Positions 51,881-60,192 of a stretch of 64,000 nucleotides of DNA are shown one piece after another (positions within the stretch are counted from its first letter, which is position 1; every line of letters starts with the position of its first letter). The translations under genes were made by a program, and so were the position numbers. The notes under the pieces were generated by a model. That model had not been told where the DNA came from. It did no database searches and was given only the letters and a program-made list of their open reading frames with translations. The stretch is from Pelotomaculum_C sp050950345 (GTDB taxonomy: Bacteria > Bacillota > Desulfotomaculia > Desulfotomaculales > Pelotomaculaceae). Where the stretch lies: positions 248,001 through 312,000 of the forward strand of contig JBMNHK010000002.1 of NCBI GenBank assembly GCA_050950345.1. Direction: 5' to 3'.

Positions 51881-53170
51881 TTGGAGCCATTGATCAGAAT
51901 TGTTGAAGCGGGAGAACCTGTGCTGGAGAAGATATTGAATAGAAAAGCGGCAGACCAGCAAGAAAAAGCTGCTCTGGTGGCAGAAATACTGGCTGCTGTC
52001 AGGGCGGGGGGGGATGAGGCGGTCAGTTCGTACAATGCCCGTTTTGGCGGACCCAGCCTGCCCCCCGGCCGGCTGAAAGTCACCGCCGAAGAAATCAAGG
52101 CAGCCTATGGCCTGGTAGATGAGGAATATTTGTCTGCTTTACGGCTGGCTATTAAAAACATCGCGGCTTATCACCGTAAGCAGCTGAGCAATTCCTGGCT
52201 TATGACGGATGAACAGGGCGCTATGCTGGGACAGCTGATCCGGCCGCTGAACCGGGTGGGTATTTATGTGCCAGGTGGGAAAGCCGCCTATCCTTCCTCG
52301 GTTTTGATGAACGCCATACCGGCACAGGTAGCGGGTGTGCGGGAAATCGTGATGGCCACGCCTCCCGCTGCGGGCGGCGAGTTGAACCCTTACAGCCTGG
52401 TCGCGGCTGCCGAACTAGGCGTTGATGAGATTTATAAAGCCGGCGGGGCTCAGGGAATAGCAGCCCTGGCCTATGGCACGGAGACCTTGCGGCCGGTGGA
52501 CAAAATTACGGGACCGGGCAATATTTATGTCACCCTGGCCAAGCAGCAGGTCTACGGCCAGGTGGATATTGACATGCTGGCCGGGCCCAGTGAGATACTG
52601 ATCATTGCGGATGAAACAGCCGCGCCGGAACTGATTGCCGCAGACCTGTTGTCCCAGGCGGAGCACGATGAAATGGCCTCCTCGATTCTGATCACCAATT
52701 GCCGGGAACTGGCCGAGGGAGTTCAGGAGCAGGTAGCCAGGCAGACGGCTCAACTGGAACGCAGCGCGATCATCCGGCGCTCCCTGGCAGACTACGGGGC
52801 TATTGTGGTCACGGCGGATCTGAAGCAGGCTTTCGAGCTGGCTAACCTGGTTGCTCCGGAGCACCTGGAGTTAATGATTCACGAACCCTTCAGCTGGTTG
52901 GCCAGGGTGGAAAATGCCGGGGCGGTTTTCTTAGGCCCGTATTCCCCGGAACCAATTGGGGATTACCTGGCCGGGCCCAGCCATGTGCTGCCCACCGGTG
53001 GCACTGCCAGGTTTTACTCGCCCCTGGGGGTGGAGACCTTCTTAAAGAGGACCAGTTTGATTGCCTACAATGAACAGGCATTGGCCCAGGTGGGACACAG
53101 TGTGATTAAGCTTGCCGAAGTGGAAGGGTTTGGCGCCCATGCCAACGCGGTGAAGCTCAGAATGAAATAA
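51881..53170 (+). CDS. hisD: histidinol dehydrogenase
   Basis: Oxidises histidinol to histidine in two NAD steps, using zinc. The 429 residues start at TTG 51881 behind GGGAGG. Motifs are RPLNRVGIYVPGGKAAYPSS, ITGPGNIYVTLAK, DMLAGPSEILIIAD, LLSQAEHDEMA and GPSHVLPTGGTARFYS. It is the first enzyme gene of the operon; hisG (and hisZ) are not upstream. Confidence 0.97.
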   Translation: MEPLIRIVEAGEPVLEKILNRKAADQQEKAALVAEILAAVRAGGDEAVSSYNARFGGPSLPPGRLKVTAEEIKAAYGLVDEEYLSALRLAIKNIAAYHRKQLSNSWLMTDEQGAMLGQLIRPLNRVGIYVPGGKAAYPSSVLMNAIPAQVAGVREIVMATPPAAGGELNPYSLVAAAELGVDEIYKAGGAQGIAALAYGTETLRPVDKITGPGNIYVTLAKQQVYGQVDIDMLAGPSEILIIADETAAPELIAADLLSQAEHDEMASSILITNCRELAEGVQEQVARQTAQLERSAIIRRSLADYGAIVVTADLKQAFELANLVAPEHLELMIHEPFSWLARVENAGAVFLGPYSPEPIGDYLAGPSHVLPTGGTARFYSPLGVETFLKRTSLIAYNEQALAQVGHSVIKLAEVEGFGAHANAVKLRMK

Positions 53171-53201
53171 ACCGACAGCAGGAAAGAGGTTGCTTATAAA
53201 A

Positions 53202-54281
53202 ATGACTAAAGAATTTAATGCCGCGGCCCTGGTGAGGGAGGAAATAAAAAGCCTGGCGCCCTATAGCGCGCCTTATTACCCATCGTTTTTGAAACTCGAC
53301 GCCAATGAAAACCCCTACCCGTTTCCTCAGGAAGTCCTGGAACAGGTTTACCGGGAAATGGCAGCGGAGGGCTATAACCGTTACCCGGATCCGATGGCGG
53401 TTAAGCTGCGGGAAAGCCTGGCGGCTTATACCGGCGTGAGCCCTGACGGCATTATGGTGGGCAATGGTTCAGACGAGCTGATCCTGTACCTGATGCTGAC
53501 TTTTGCTACCGGAGCGAAATTTGTCGTAGCTTCACCTTCCTTTGTCATGTATGAGCTCCAGGGTCGTATTGCCTCCGCGCAAAAGGTGGATGTACCGCGC
53601 AAAAGCGACTTCCATCTGGATCTGGCAGCCATGCAGGAGGCGGCGTCAGACCCGGCAGTGAAACTCGTCATCATCTGTACCCCCAATAACCCCACCGGCA
53701 CACCCACACCGCGCAGCGAGATTGAGTCTATCTTGCAGAGTACCGGGGCACTGGTGGTGGTGGACGAAGCTTATGGTGAATTTGGCGGTGAAAGCTGTAT
53801 ACCCCTCTTAGATCGATACCCCAACCTGGTTGTATTGAAGACCCTGTCCAAAGCTTTTGGCCTGGCAGGATTGCGGGTGGGCTATGTCCTGGCCGGCGCC
53901 CCGGTCATCAATGAGCTGTTGCGGGTAAAACAACCCTTCAACGTCAATGTATTTTCCCAGACTGCCGCCCGGGTAATTATGTCTAATCTGCCTGTTTTCC
54001 AAAGCAGGATTGCAACCATCCTCAAGGAAAGAGACCGGTTATTCGCGGCCCTTACAGCAGTACCGGGGGTAGAGACTTTCCCCACGGCAGCTAATTTTAT
54101 TCTGTTTAGGACTGCACTGCCTGCAGCTGCAGTGTATCAGGGGTTGCTTGAACGGCGGGTGCTGGTGCGCAGGGCTGATGGTGCCGGCTCGCCCCGGTGT
54201 TTGAGAGTAGCGGTAGGCACTCCCGAGGAGAACGATGCTTTTCTGGCAGCCCTGAAGGAAATTCTGGCTGATAAGGGGTGA
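53202..54281 (+). CDS. hisC: histidinol-phosphate aminotransferase
   Basis: PLP enzyme making histidinol phosphate from imidazole acetol phosphate and glutamate. The 359 residues contain LDANENPYPFP, GNGSDELILYL, CTPNNPTGTPTP, VVDEAYGEFGG and the PLP lysine in LKTLSKAFGLAGLRVG. ATG 53202 is preferred; TTG 53190 directly abuts the AAAGAGG site. It follows hisD by 31 bases. Confidence 0.95.
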   Translation: MTKEFNAAALVREEIKSLAPYSAPYYPSFLKLDANENPYPFPQEVLEQVYREMAAEGYNRYPDPMAVKLRESLAAYTGVSPDGIMVGNGSDELILYLMLTFATGAKFVVASPSFVMYELQGRIASAQKVDVPRKSDFHLDLAAMQEAASDPAVKLVIICTPNNPTGTPTPRSEIESILQSTGALVVVDEAYGEFGGESCIPLLDRYPNLVVLKTLSKAFGLAGLRVGYVLAGAPVINELLRVKQPFNVNVFSQTAARVIMSNLPVFQSRIATILKERDRLFAALTAVPGVETFPTAANFILFRTALPAAAVYQGLLERRVLVRRADGAGSPRCLRVAVGTPEENDAFLAALKEILADKG

Positions 54282-54285
54282 TTCA

Positions 54286-54873
54286 ATGTCCGGAGTACGT
54301 GCAGGTTCGGTTAAACGCAGGACAGGGGAAACGGAGATCAGTGTTTCTTTAAAGCTGGATGGGGAAGGAAGATATCTCGTCGACACAGGACTGCCGTTTT
54401 TCGACCATATGCTGCAGTTGTTCTGCAAACATGCTTCTTATGACCTGGAGCTAACCGCTCATGGCGATCTGCAGGTTGACGGGCACCATACGGTGGAAGA
54501 CGCGGGTATCTGCCTGGGCTTGGCTCTTAAAGACGCTTTAGGCGATAAACAGGGGATCAATCGTTATGGTCATGCTTTTGTTCCCATGGATGAAGCTCTG
54601 GCCCTGGTCGCTGTTGATCTGTCAGGGCGGGGGTTTTTAGCCTTTGATGCCGGCCTGCCGGCCCAGCAGTTGGGGACTTTTGAAACGGAATTGGTGCAGG
54701 AATTTTTCAGAGCTCTGGCGCTCAGCGGCCAGTTAACCCTGCATATCCGCCTTTTAGCCGGCGTCAATACGCATCATATCATTGAGGCTATTTTTAAAGG
54801 CCTGGCTCGGGCCATGAAAGACGCTACGGCCTATGTGGGTGGTGGCATACCTTCAACCAAGGGCACCCTATAA
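54286..54873 (+). CDS. hisB: imidazoleglycerol-phosphate dehydratase
   Basis: Dehydrates IGP. The 195 residues are a stand-alone dehydratase (no phosphatase domain) with the paired His metal motifs FFDHMLQLFCKHA, DGHHTVEDAGICLG, and late NTHHIIEAIFKGLARA. It starts four bases after the hisC stop. The next gene is hisA; the usual hisH is missing from the gap. Confidence 0.97.
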   Translation: MSGVRAGSVKRRTGETEISVSLKLDGEGRYLVDTGLPFFDHMLQLFCKHASYDLELTAHGDLQVDGHHTVEDAGICLGLALKDALGDKQGINRYGHAFVPMDEALALVAVDLSGRGFLAFDAGLPAQQLGTFETELVQEFFRALALSGQLTLHIRLLAGVNTHHIIEAIFKGLARAMKDATAYVGGGIPSTKGTL

Positions 54874-54929
54874 ATGCCTGCGTGGCATGGGCTTGCAAAT
54901 ATCAGGTGATCTAGGGAGGATGATTTAAA

Positions 54930-55667
54930 ATGTTGCTGATCCCGGCGGTTGATCTGCGGGAGGGAAAGTGCGTCCGCCTGATTGAGGGACGGCTTGACCA
55001 GGAAACCGTCTATTCCGACGAACCGGCTGCCATGGCCGCCCTTTGGCAGGAGCAGGGCGCCCGCATGCTGCACGTAGTAGATTTAGACGGTGCTTTTGCC
55101 GGAGCGCCAAAAAACCTTGATGTGATCAAGGAGATCCTGGCCAGGGTGGAAATTCCCGTCCAGGTTGGAGGGGGTATACGAAGGATGGAAACCATCGATC
55201 TCCTGCTGGGAATGGGTGTCGCCCGGGTCGTTTTGGGCACCGCAGCCGCTCTGGAGCCTGAATTGGTGGCCAGAGCCTGCGAGAAGTACGGGGAGGCTAT
55301 TGTGGCGGGTATTGACGGGCGCAACGGCAAGGTTGCTATCGAGGGCTGGGCGGTAACCGTTGAAAAAGGCACTACCGAGCTGGCTCTGGAGATGAAAGAG
55401 CTGGGCGTTAAGCGGGTGATCTTTACCGACATCCGGCGGGACGGAAAGTTGAGCGGGCCCAATCTGGAGGCAACCGGTGCCCTGGCCAAAGACACAGGTT
55501 TAAAGGTGATCGCTTCCGGCGGTGTCTCCTCCCTGGAAGATCTGCGGATCTTGAGGGATATGGAAAACGAGGGTGTTGAGGCAGTGATTATGGGCAAAGC
55601 TCTCTACTCCGGAGCTGTAGATTTGCGTGAGGCTCTGGCTGTGGCCGAGGGCAAGGAGGTTAGTTAA
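54930..55667 (+). CDS. hisA: ProFAR isomerase HisA
   Basis: TIM-barrel isomerase turning ProFAR into PRFAR. The 245 residues begin LLIPAVDLREGKCVRL with the first catalytic Asp, then VQVGGGIRRMETIDLLL, GTAALEPELV-like GTAAAL, and FTDIRRDGKLSGPNLE with the second Asp, then VIASGGVSSLEDL. A GGGAGG site precedes it. hisF follows five bases after. Confidence 0.97.
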   Translation: MLLIPAVDLREGKCVRLIEGRLDQETVYSDEPAAMAALWQEQGARMLHVVDLDGAFAGAPKNLDVIKEILARVEIPVQVGGGIRRMETIDLLLGMGVARVVLGTAAALEPELVARACEKYGEAIVAGIDGRNGKVAIEGWAVTVEKGTTELALEMKELGVKRVIFTDIRRDGKLSGPNLEATGALAKDTGLKVIASGGVSSLEDLRILRDMENEGVEAVIMGKALYSGAVDLREALAVAEGKEVS

Positions 55668-55672
55668 AAACG

Positions 55673-56431
55673 ATGCCGGTAAAAAGGATTATCCCCTGCC
55701 TTGACGTTGCCGGCGGCAGGGTGGTCAAAGGCACTAATTTTATTAACTTAAAGGATGCCGGGGATCCGGTGGAGCTGGCTGCTCATTATGAGCGGGAGGG
55801 AGCTGACGAACTGGTCTTTCTCGATATTAACGCTTCCTCTGAAGGCCGCAAAACAACCCTGGATATGGTTTCCCGCACGGCCGGGGCAGTTTCTATCCCC
55901 TTTACCGTAGGTGGCGGCATAAGCACCCTTGAGGATATCCGGGCAGTCCTGGAAGCCGGCGCCGACAAGGTATCTATGAATACGGCAGCGTTAAACAACC
56001 CGTCGGTTGTGGCCGAAGGGGCGCAACGCTTTGGCAGCCGGCGCATTGTCGTAGCCATCGATGCCCGGCAGACTGGTCCGGCAAGCTGGGAAGTATACAT
56101 AAAGGGCGGGCGTACGCCCACGGGTATTGACGCCGTTGACTGGGCACGGCAGGTGGAAACCCTTGGTGCCGGTGAAATCTTGCTGACCAGCATGGATCGG
56201 GACGGCACCAAAGACGGTTATGACATCCCTCTGACCAGGGCTATTGCCGGAGCTGTCCATATCCCGGTTATTGCCTCAGGGGGGGTAGGCACCCTGGAGC
56301 ATATGGCGGAGGGGTTAACCGCAGGAGGAGCCGATGCCGCCCTTGCTGCTTCGATATTTCACTTTGGCGAGTACAGCATCAGGGAGGCCAAGGAATACCT
56401 CCGCTCACGCGGTATTCCCGTACGCCTTTGA
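55673..56431 (+). CDS. hisF: imidazole glycerol phosphate synthase cyclase subunit HisF
   Basis: TIM-barrel subunit that closes the imidazole ring using ammonia supplied by HisH. The 252 residues start RIIPCLDVAGGRVVKGTNF with catalytic Asp 11-type residue, then FLDINASSEGRKT, FTVGGGISTLEDI, and LLTSMDRDGTKDGYDIPL with the second Asp. Its partner hisH is not in this operon. The stop codon lies inside a REP-like palindrome. Confidence 0.97.
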   Translation: MPVKRIIPCLDVAGGRVVKGTNFINLKDAGDPVELAAHYEREGADELVFLDINASSEGRKTTLDMVSRTAGAVSIPFTVGGGISTLEDIRAVLEAGADKVSMNTAALNNPSVVAEGAQRFGSRRIVVAIDARQTGPASWEVYIKGGRTPTGIDAVDWARQVETLGAGEILLTSMDRDGTKDGYDIPLTRAIAGAVHIPVIASGGVGTLEHMAEGLTAGGADAALAASIFHFGEYSIREAKEYLRSRGIPVRL

Positions 56432-56458
56432 CACAGGGGGACGGTTCCTTTGTGTCAA
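56428..56458 (+). repeat. REP-like palindrome overlapping the hisF stop
   Basis: TTGACACA at 56428-56435 and TGTGTCAA at 56451-56458 flank GGGGGACGGTTCCTT. The TGA in the left arm is the hisF stop codon. The core GGGGGACGG is shared with the element at 13256-13280. A further TGTGTCAATTATGTCAATT stretch follows before hisI. Confidence 0.7.
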
Positions 56459-56496
56459 CACTGTGTCAATTATGTCAATTAGGAGGAGGATGAAAT

Positions 56497-56886
56497 TTGT
56501 CATTTGATGTCAATAGCTTGAAATTTGACCAGGCAGGTTTGTTGCCGGCCATAGTCCAGGATAAGGCCAGCGGGGAAGTAGTAATGCTGGCCTATATGAA
56601 CAAGACTGCGGTGGAGAAAACCCTGGCTACCAAAGAAACCTGGTTTTGGAGCCGGAGCAGGCAGGAACTCTGGCACAAGGGGGCAACCTCCGGCAACGTC
56701 CAGAAAGTGCTGGAGGTATTATATGATTGCGACCGGGATACACTACTGGTAAAAGTGGTACAAAATGGCGCCGCATGCCATGAGGGTTATTTTTCGTGTT
56801 TCCACAACCGGATTGAAGAGGACGGCAGTGTCACGGTGGTGGGGGAAAAAATGTTTGACCCGGACGAGGTTTATAAAAAGAAGTAA
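56497..56886 (+). CDS. hisI: phosphoribosyl-AMP cyclohydrolase HisI
   Basis: Opens the purine ring of PR-AMP. The 129 residues start at TTG 56497 behind AGGAGGAGG; the nearer ATG leads to an early stop. Metal-binding motifs are VMLAYMNKTA, WSRSRQELWHKG, DCDRDTLLVKV and ACHEGYFSCF. It is a single-domain protein, so the pyrophosphohydrolase HisE (often fused) is missing here. A terminator follows. Confidence 0.95.
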   Translation: MSFDVNSLKFDQAGLLPAIVQDKASGEVVMLAYMNKTAVEKTLATKETWFWSRSRQELWHKGATSGNVQKVLEVLYDCDRDTLLVKVVQNGAACHEGYFSCFHNRIEEDGSVTVVGEKMFDPDEVYKKK

Positions 56887-56930
56887 AGTTATAGCCATGG
56901 CCAAAAGCTCACCGCGCATTATTGTCAAAG

Positions 56931-56950
56931 CCACCCTGACGGGTGGTTTT
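56931..56950 (+). terminator. terminator of the his operon
   Basis: CCACCC at 56931-56936, loop TGAC, GGGTGG at 56941-56946, then TTTT. Confidence 0.75.
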
Positions 56951-57058
56951 GGCATAAAGCGACTTTTCCTGTTGTTGCCGGAAGGAAGGAATTGCGCCCG
57001 GCTATGAGAATTATTATTATAGTAGACGTTAAGTTCAAACATAGCATACGGAGGAATT

Positions 57059-59227
57059 ATGGATTTATTAGCTCAACTCAACCCCGACCAGCTTAAGGCC
57101 GTGGTTTACGATGCAGGGCCATTATTGGTGATGGCCGGGGCAGGCAGCGGCAAGACCAGAGTGCTGACCAGCCGGGTGGCCTACCTGTTAGAGGAAATGA
57201 GGGTGCCGCCACACCAAATACTGGCGATTACCTTTACCAATAAAGCCGCCAAAGAGATGAGGGACCGGATTGCGGCGCTGGCTCCGGCGGCGGCTCGTGA
57301 ATTGTGGATTTGCACTTTTCATGCGGCCTGTTTGCGTATCTTAAGAAGGCAGGTTGAGTTTTACGGGCGTGACCGTAATTTTGTCATTTATGATACGGAT
57401 GACCAATTGACCCTGGTTAAGGAATGTATGAAAGAGCTCGGTATAGATGACAAAGAGTACTCGCCCCGGTCGGTTGCCGGGGCCATATCACAGGCCAAGA
57501 ACCAGTTATTAACCCCCGCCGGCTTTGAACGGCAGGCTTATGATCGGTTTAACCACACCGTAGCAAAGGTTTACCAGTTATATCAGGAAAAAATCAGCCG
57601 CAACAATGCTGTGGATTTTGACGACCTGATCTTTTTGACCGTGCGGCTGTTCAGGGAATATCCCCAGGTGCTGGCTTATTATCAGGATCGTTTTCGCCAT
57701 ATCCTGGTGGACGAGTACCAGGACACCAACCATGCCCAATATGTTCTGATCAATCTGCTGGCTGAGAAACACCGCAATCTGCTGGTGGTGGGCGATCCGG
57801 ATCAGGGGATTTACAGCTGGCGCGGTGCGGACATTAATAATATCATGAGTTTTGAACGGGACTACCCGGAAGCCCGGGTGATTAAACTGGAGCAAAACTA
57901 CCGCTCTACCGGAGCCATCCTGGAGGCGGCCAACCAGCTGATCCGGAACAATGCCAACCGCAAGGACAAAAAGCTCTGGACGGAAGCCGGCACAGGGGCG
58001 CCTCTGGTCAACTACTTCGGCGAACACGAGCATGCTGAAGCGGACTATGTGGTGGGTAGTATAATCCGCTTAAAGAAAGAGGAAAACCGTCAGTACGGGG
58101 ATTTCGCAGTCTTTTACCGCACTCATGCCCAGTCCCGGGTATTTGAAGATACCCTGGTCCGGGCCGGCATCCCCTATATTATCATCGGGGGCCAAAAATT
58201 CTACGAACGCAAGGAAATCAAGGATATCCTGGCTTACCTGAGGCTCATCGTCAACCAGCATGACGCCGTCAGCCTGGCCAGGATAGTCAATGTAACCAAA
58301 CGGGGTATCGGGCAGGTCTCCTTGAGCAGGATCATGGCTTTTGCTGCTGAACAGGGTATCAGCCCGGTGGAGGCCATGCTGCGGGCCTCAGAAATTGCCG
58401 GCTTGACCGGCAAGGCCAGAGGCGCCGCTATTGATCTGGGCAGGTTGATTCTGCGCCTGGCGGAGGAAGCGGAAGATTTGACAGTGACGGAACTGGCGCA
58501 AGCGGTCATGGACGAGACCGGCTACCGCCAGAGACTGGTCAATGAGAGGACAGTTGAAGCCCGCACCAGGCTGGAATATTTGGATGAGTTCCTGTCCGCA
58601 ACGGGAGAATTTGACCGCCAGGCGGAGGAAAAAAATCTGGGGGCATTCCTTGAAAACATCGCTCTGGTCACGGATATGGATAAAATGGACGATGCCGGTG
58701 ACCGGGTCTCCTTAATGACCTTGCACAGCGCCAAGGGGTTGGAATTTCCGGTAGTGTTTGTCACGGGACTGGAGGAAGGTGTTTTCCCGCACAGCCGTTC
58801 ACTCTTGGAGCCCGCTGAGATGGAGGAAGAGCGCCGGCTTTGCTATGTGGGGTTAACCAGGGCCAGGGAAAGACTCTACTTAACCCACTGCTGGAAAAGG
58901 ACCCTGTACGGAACGGAGCGGTTTAATAAGCCCTCTCGCTTCCTGGAAGAGATTCCTGCCCATCTAATGGAGAATGAAGACGCCCGGCCAAACGCTATCA
59001 GAGCCAAATCCACCATGTCCATAAGGGCCAGGAGTGACCATGCAAGAGATCCTCAGACCCTGGAGGCTTTTGTGCTGGGTGATAAGGTCAGGCACAGCAA
59101 GTGGGGTGTCGGGGTAATCGTCGGCATTCAGGGCGAGGGTATCGACGCAGAGTTCAAAGTGGCTTTCCCGGAACAGGGCATCAAGCTTTTATTGGCCAAG
59201 TACGCCCCCCTGGAACGGGCTAATTAG
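57059..59227 (+). CDS. pcrA: UvrD/PcrA-family DNA helicase
   Basis: Superfamily 1 3'-5' helicase for repair and clearing of the replication path. The 722 residues have LNPDQLKAVVYDAGPLLV, Walker A GAGSGKTRVL, motif II VDEYQDTNHAQ, GDPDQGIYSWRGA, LEQNYRS, and the late LMTLHSAKGLEFPVVFVTGLEEG and VGLTRARERLYL. The C-terminal 50 residues form the Tudor-like domain found in PcrA (GDKVRHSKWGVGVIVGIQG). It starts behind GGAGG. ligA two genes downstream is a usual companion. Confidence 0.96.
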   Translation: MDLLAQLNPDQLKAVVYDAGPLLVMAGAGSGKTRVLTSRVAYLLEEMRVPPHQILAITFTNKAAKEMRDRIAALAPAAARELWICTFHAACLRILRRQVEFYGRDRNFVIYDTDDQLTLVKECMKELGIDDKEYSPRSVAGAISQAKNQLLTPAGFERQAYDRFNHTVAKVYQLYQEKISRNNAVDFDDLIFLTVRLFREYPQVLAYYQDRFRHILVDEYQDTNHAQYVLINLLAEKHRNLLVVGDPDQGIYSWRGADINNIMSFERDYPEARVIKLEQNYRSTGAILEAANQLIRNNANRKDKKLWTEAGTGAPLVNYFGEHEHAEADYVVGSIIRLKKEENRQYGDFAVFYRTHAQSRVFEDTLVRAGIPYIIIGGQKFYERKEIKDILAYLRLIVNQHDAVSLARIVNVTKRGIGQVSLSRIMAFAAEQGISPVEAMLRASEIAGLTGKARGAAIDLGRLILRLAEEAEDLTVTELAQAVMDETGYRQRLVNERTVEARTRLEYLDEFLSATGEFDRQAEEKNLGAFLENIALVTDMDKMDDAGDRVSLMTLHSAKGLEFPVVFVTGLEEGVFPHSRSLLEPAEMEEERRLCYVGLTRARERLYLTHCWKRTLYGTERFNKPSRFLEEIPAHLMENEDARPNAIRAKSTMSIRARSDHARDPQTLEAFVLGDKVRHSKWGVGVIVGIQGEGIDAEFKVAFPEQGIKLLLAKYAPLERAN

Positions 59228-59256
59228 GGCTATAATATCAATGCTGCGGAGGAATA

Positions 59257-60126
59257 ATGGAACGACTTCTGGTTGTTGCCGCACTAACGGCGCTTATTCA
59301 TTTTATAAATACACTTGTTTATGCGGTTCGCATATCGGGAGTGCGCACCCAGAGGTTGGCCACTGCTTTTTCGCTTTACAACGTCATCTTTTTGCTGGCC
59401 AGCACCGCTAACAGCGTTCAGGGCTTTTTATTGGCCTCAATTGTGGAAAGGGCCATAAAAGTTGCCCAAACAGATACAGGAATTTATGTTCTTGAAGAGC
59501 TTGTGGTCCAGGCGGCATATCAAGCTCAATTAACAATTATCGAGCAGGACATCCGGTTCGTAATCATCGCTGCTACAGCGGGTACGCTCCTGGGGGCGGC
59601 GTTGATCCCGGTATTTGTCAATGTTTTCAACAATGCCATATTTCTTTTTGAAAAAGTCGGTTCCGTGCCCAGGATGTTGGCCATAGCCCTGTTTTCACCT
59701 CGCCGGGCTGGTGCGCTGATAAGTGATCTGCGCCTGCCCGCAAGGAATACCTTTAAACAATTAGGGAAAAGCCGGCGGGGTATCCCGAAATTGTTTTTAG
59801 TCTTAAATTTTTTTGTCACTGGAATTTATACAACGGGGGTTCTTTCCGCGCTCTTTGCCGGAGCCCTGTTTCCTGATTTCCGGACGGCTGCCGCAACGCT
59901 ATCAGCGGTAGTCAACGGTGTGGCCACGATCCTGGCAGCGACAGTGGTGGATCCTACTGCGGCCGCCATAACGGATCAGGCCTTGCGCGGGGAGCGCAGC
60001 GAAGCCGATATCAAGCAAATGGCGCTATATCTGTCCATCACGCGCCTTTTGGGCACTGTCTTTGCCCAGCTAATTTTTGTCCCTGCCGCTTATTTGGTAA
60101 AATATGTTGCCGCCCTTCTGGCTTAA
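59257..60126 (+). CDS. amj: Amj-family lipid II flippase
   Basis: A 289-residue membrane protein of the Amj (YdaH, DUF2837) family, which moves the peptidoglycan precursor lipid II across the membrane as an alternative to MurJ. It shows the conserved opening AALTALIHFINTLVYAVRISGVRT, FSLYNVIFLLASTANSVQG, and late SALFAGALFPDFRTAAATLS. About six membrane segments. It lies between pcrA and ligA, 29 bases after pcrA. Confidence 0.92.
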   Translation: MERLLVVAALTALIHFINTLVYAVRISGVRTQRLATAFSLYNVIFLLASTANSVQGFLLASIVERAIKVAQTDTGIYVLEELVVQAAYQAQLTIIEQDIRFVIIAATAGTLLGAALIPVFVNVFNNAIFLFEKVGSVPRMLAIALFSPRRAGALISDLRLPARNTFKQLGKSRRGIPKLFLVLNFFVTGIYTTGVLSALFAGALFPDFRTAAATLSAVVNGVATILAATVVDPTAAAITDQALRGERSEADIKQMALYLSITRLLGTVFAQLIFVPAAYLVKYVAALLA

Positions 60127-60192
60127 GGCAAAGCTTATTAGTAAAGTAATAATAATAATAATTGATTTATGCAGCAAACATAGGAGGCAGTC

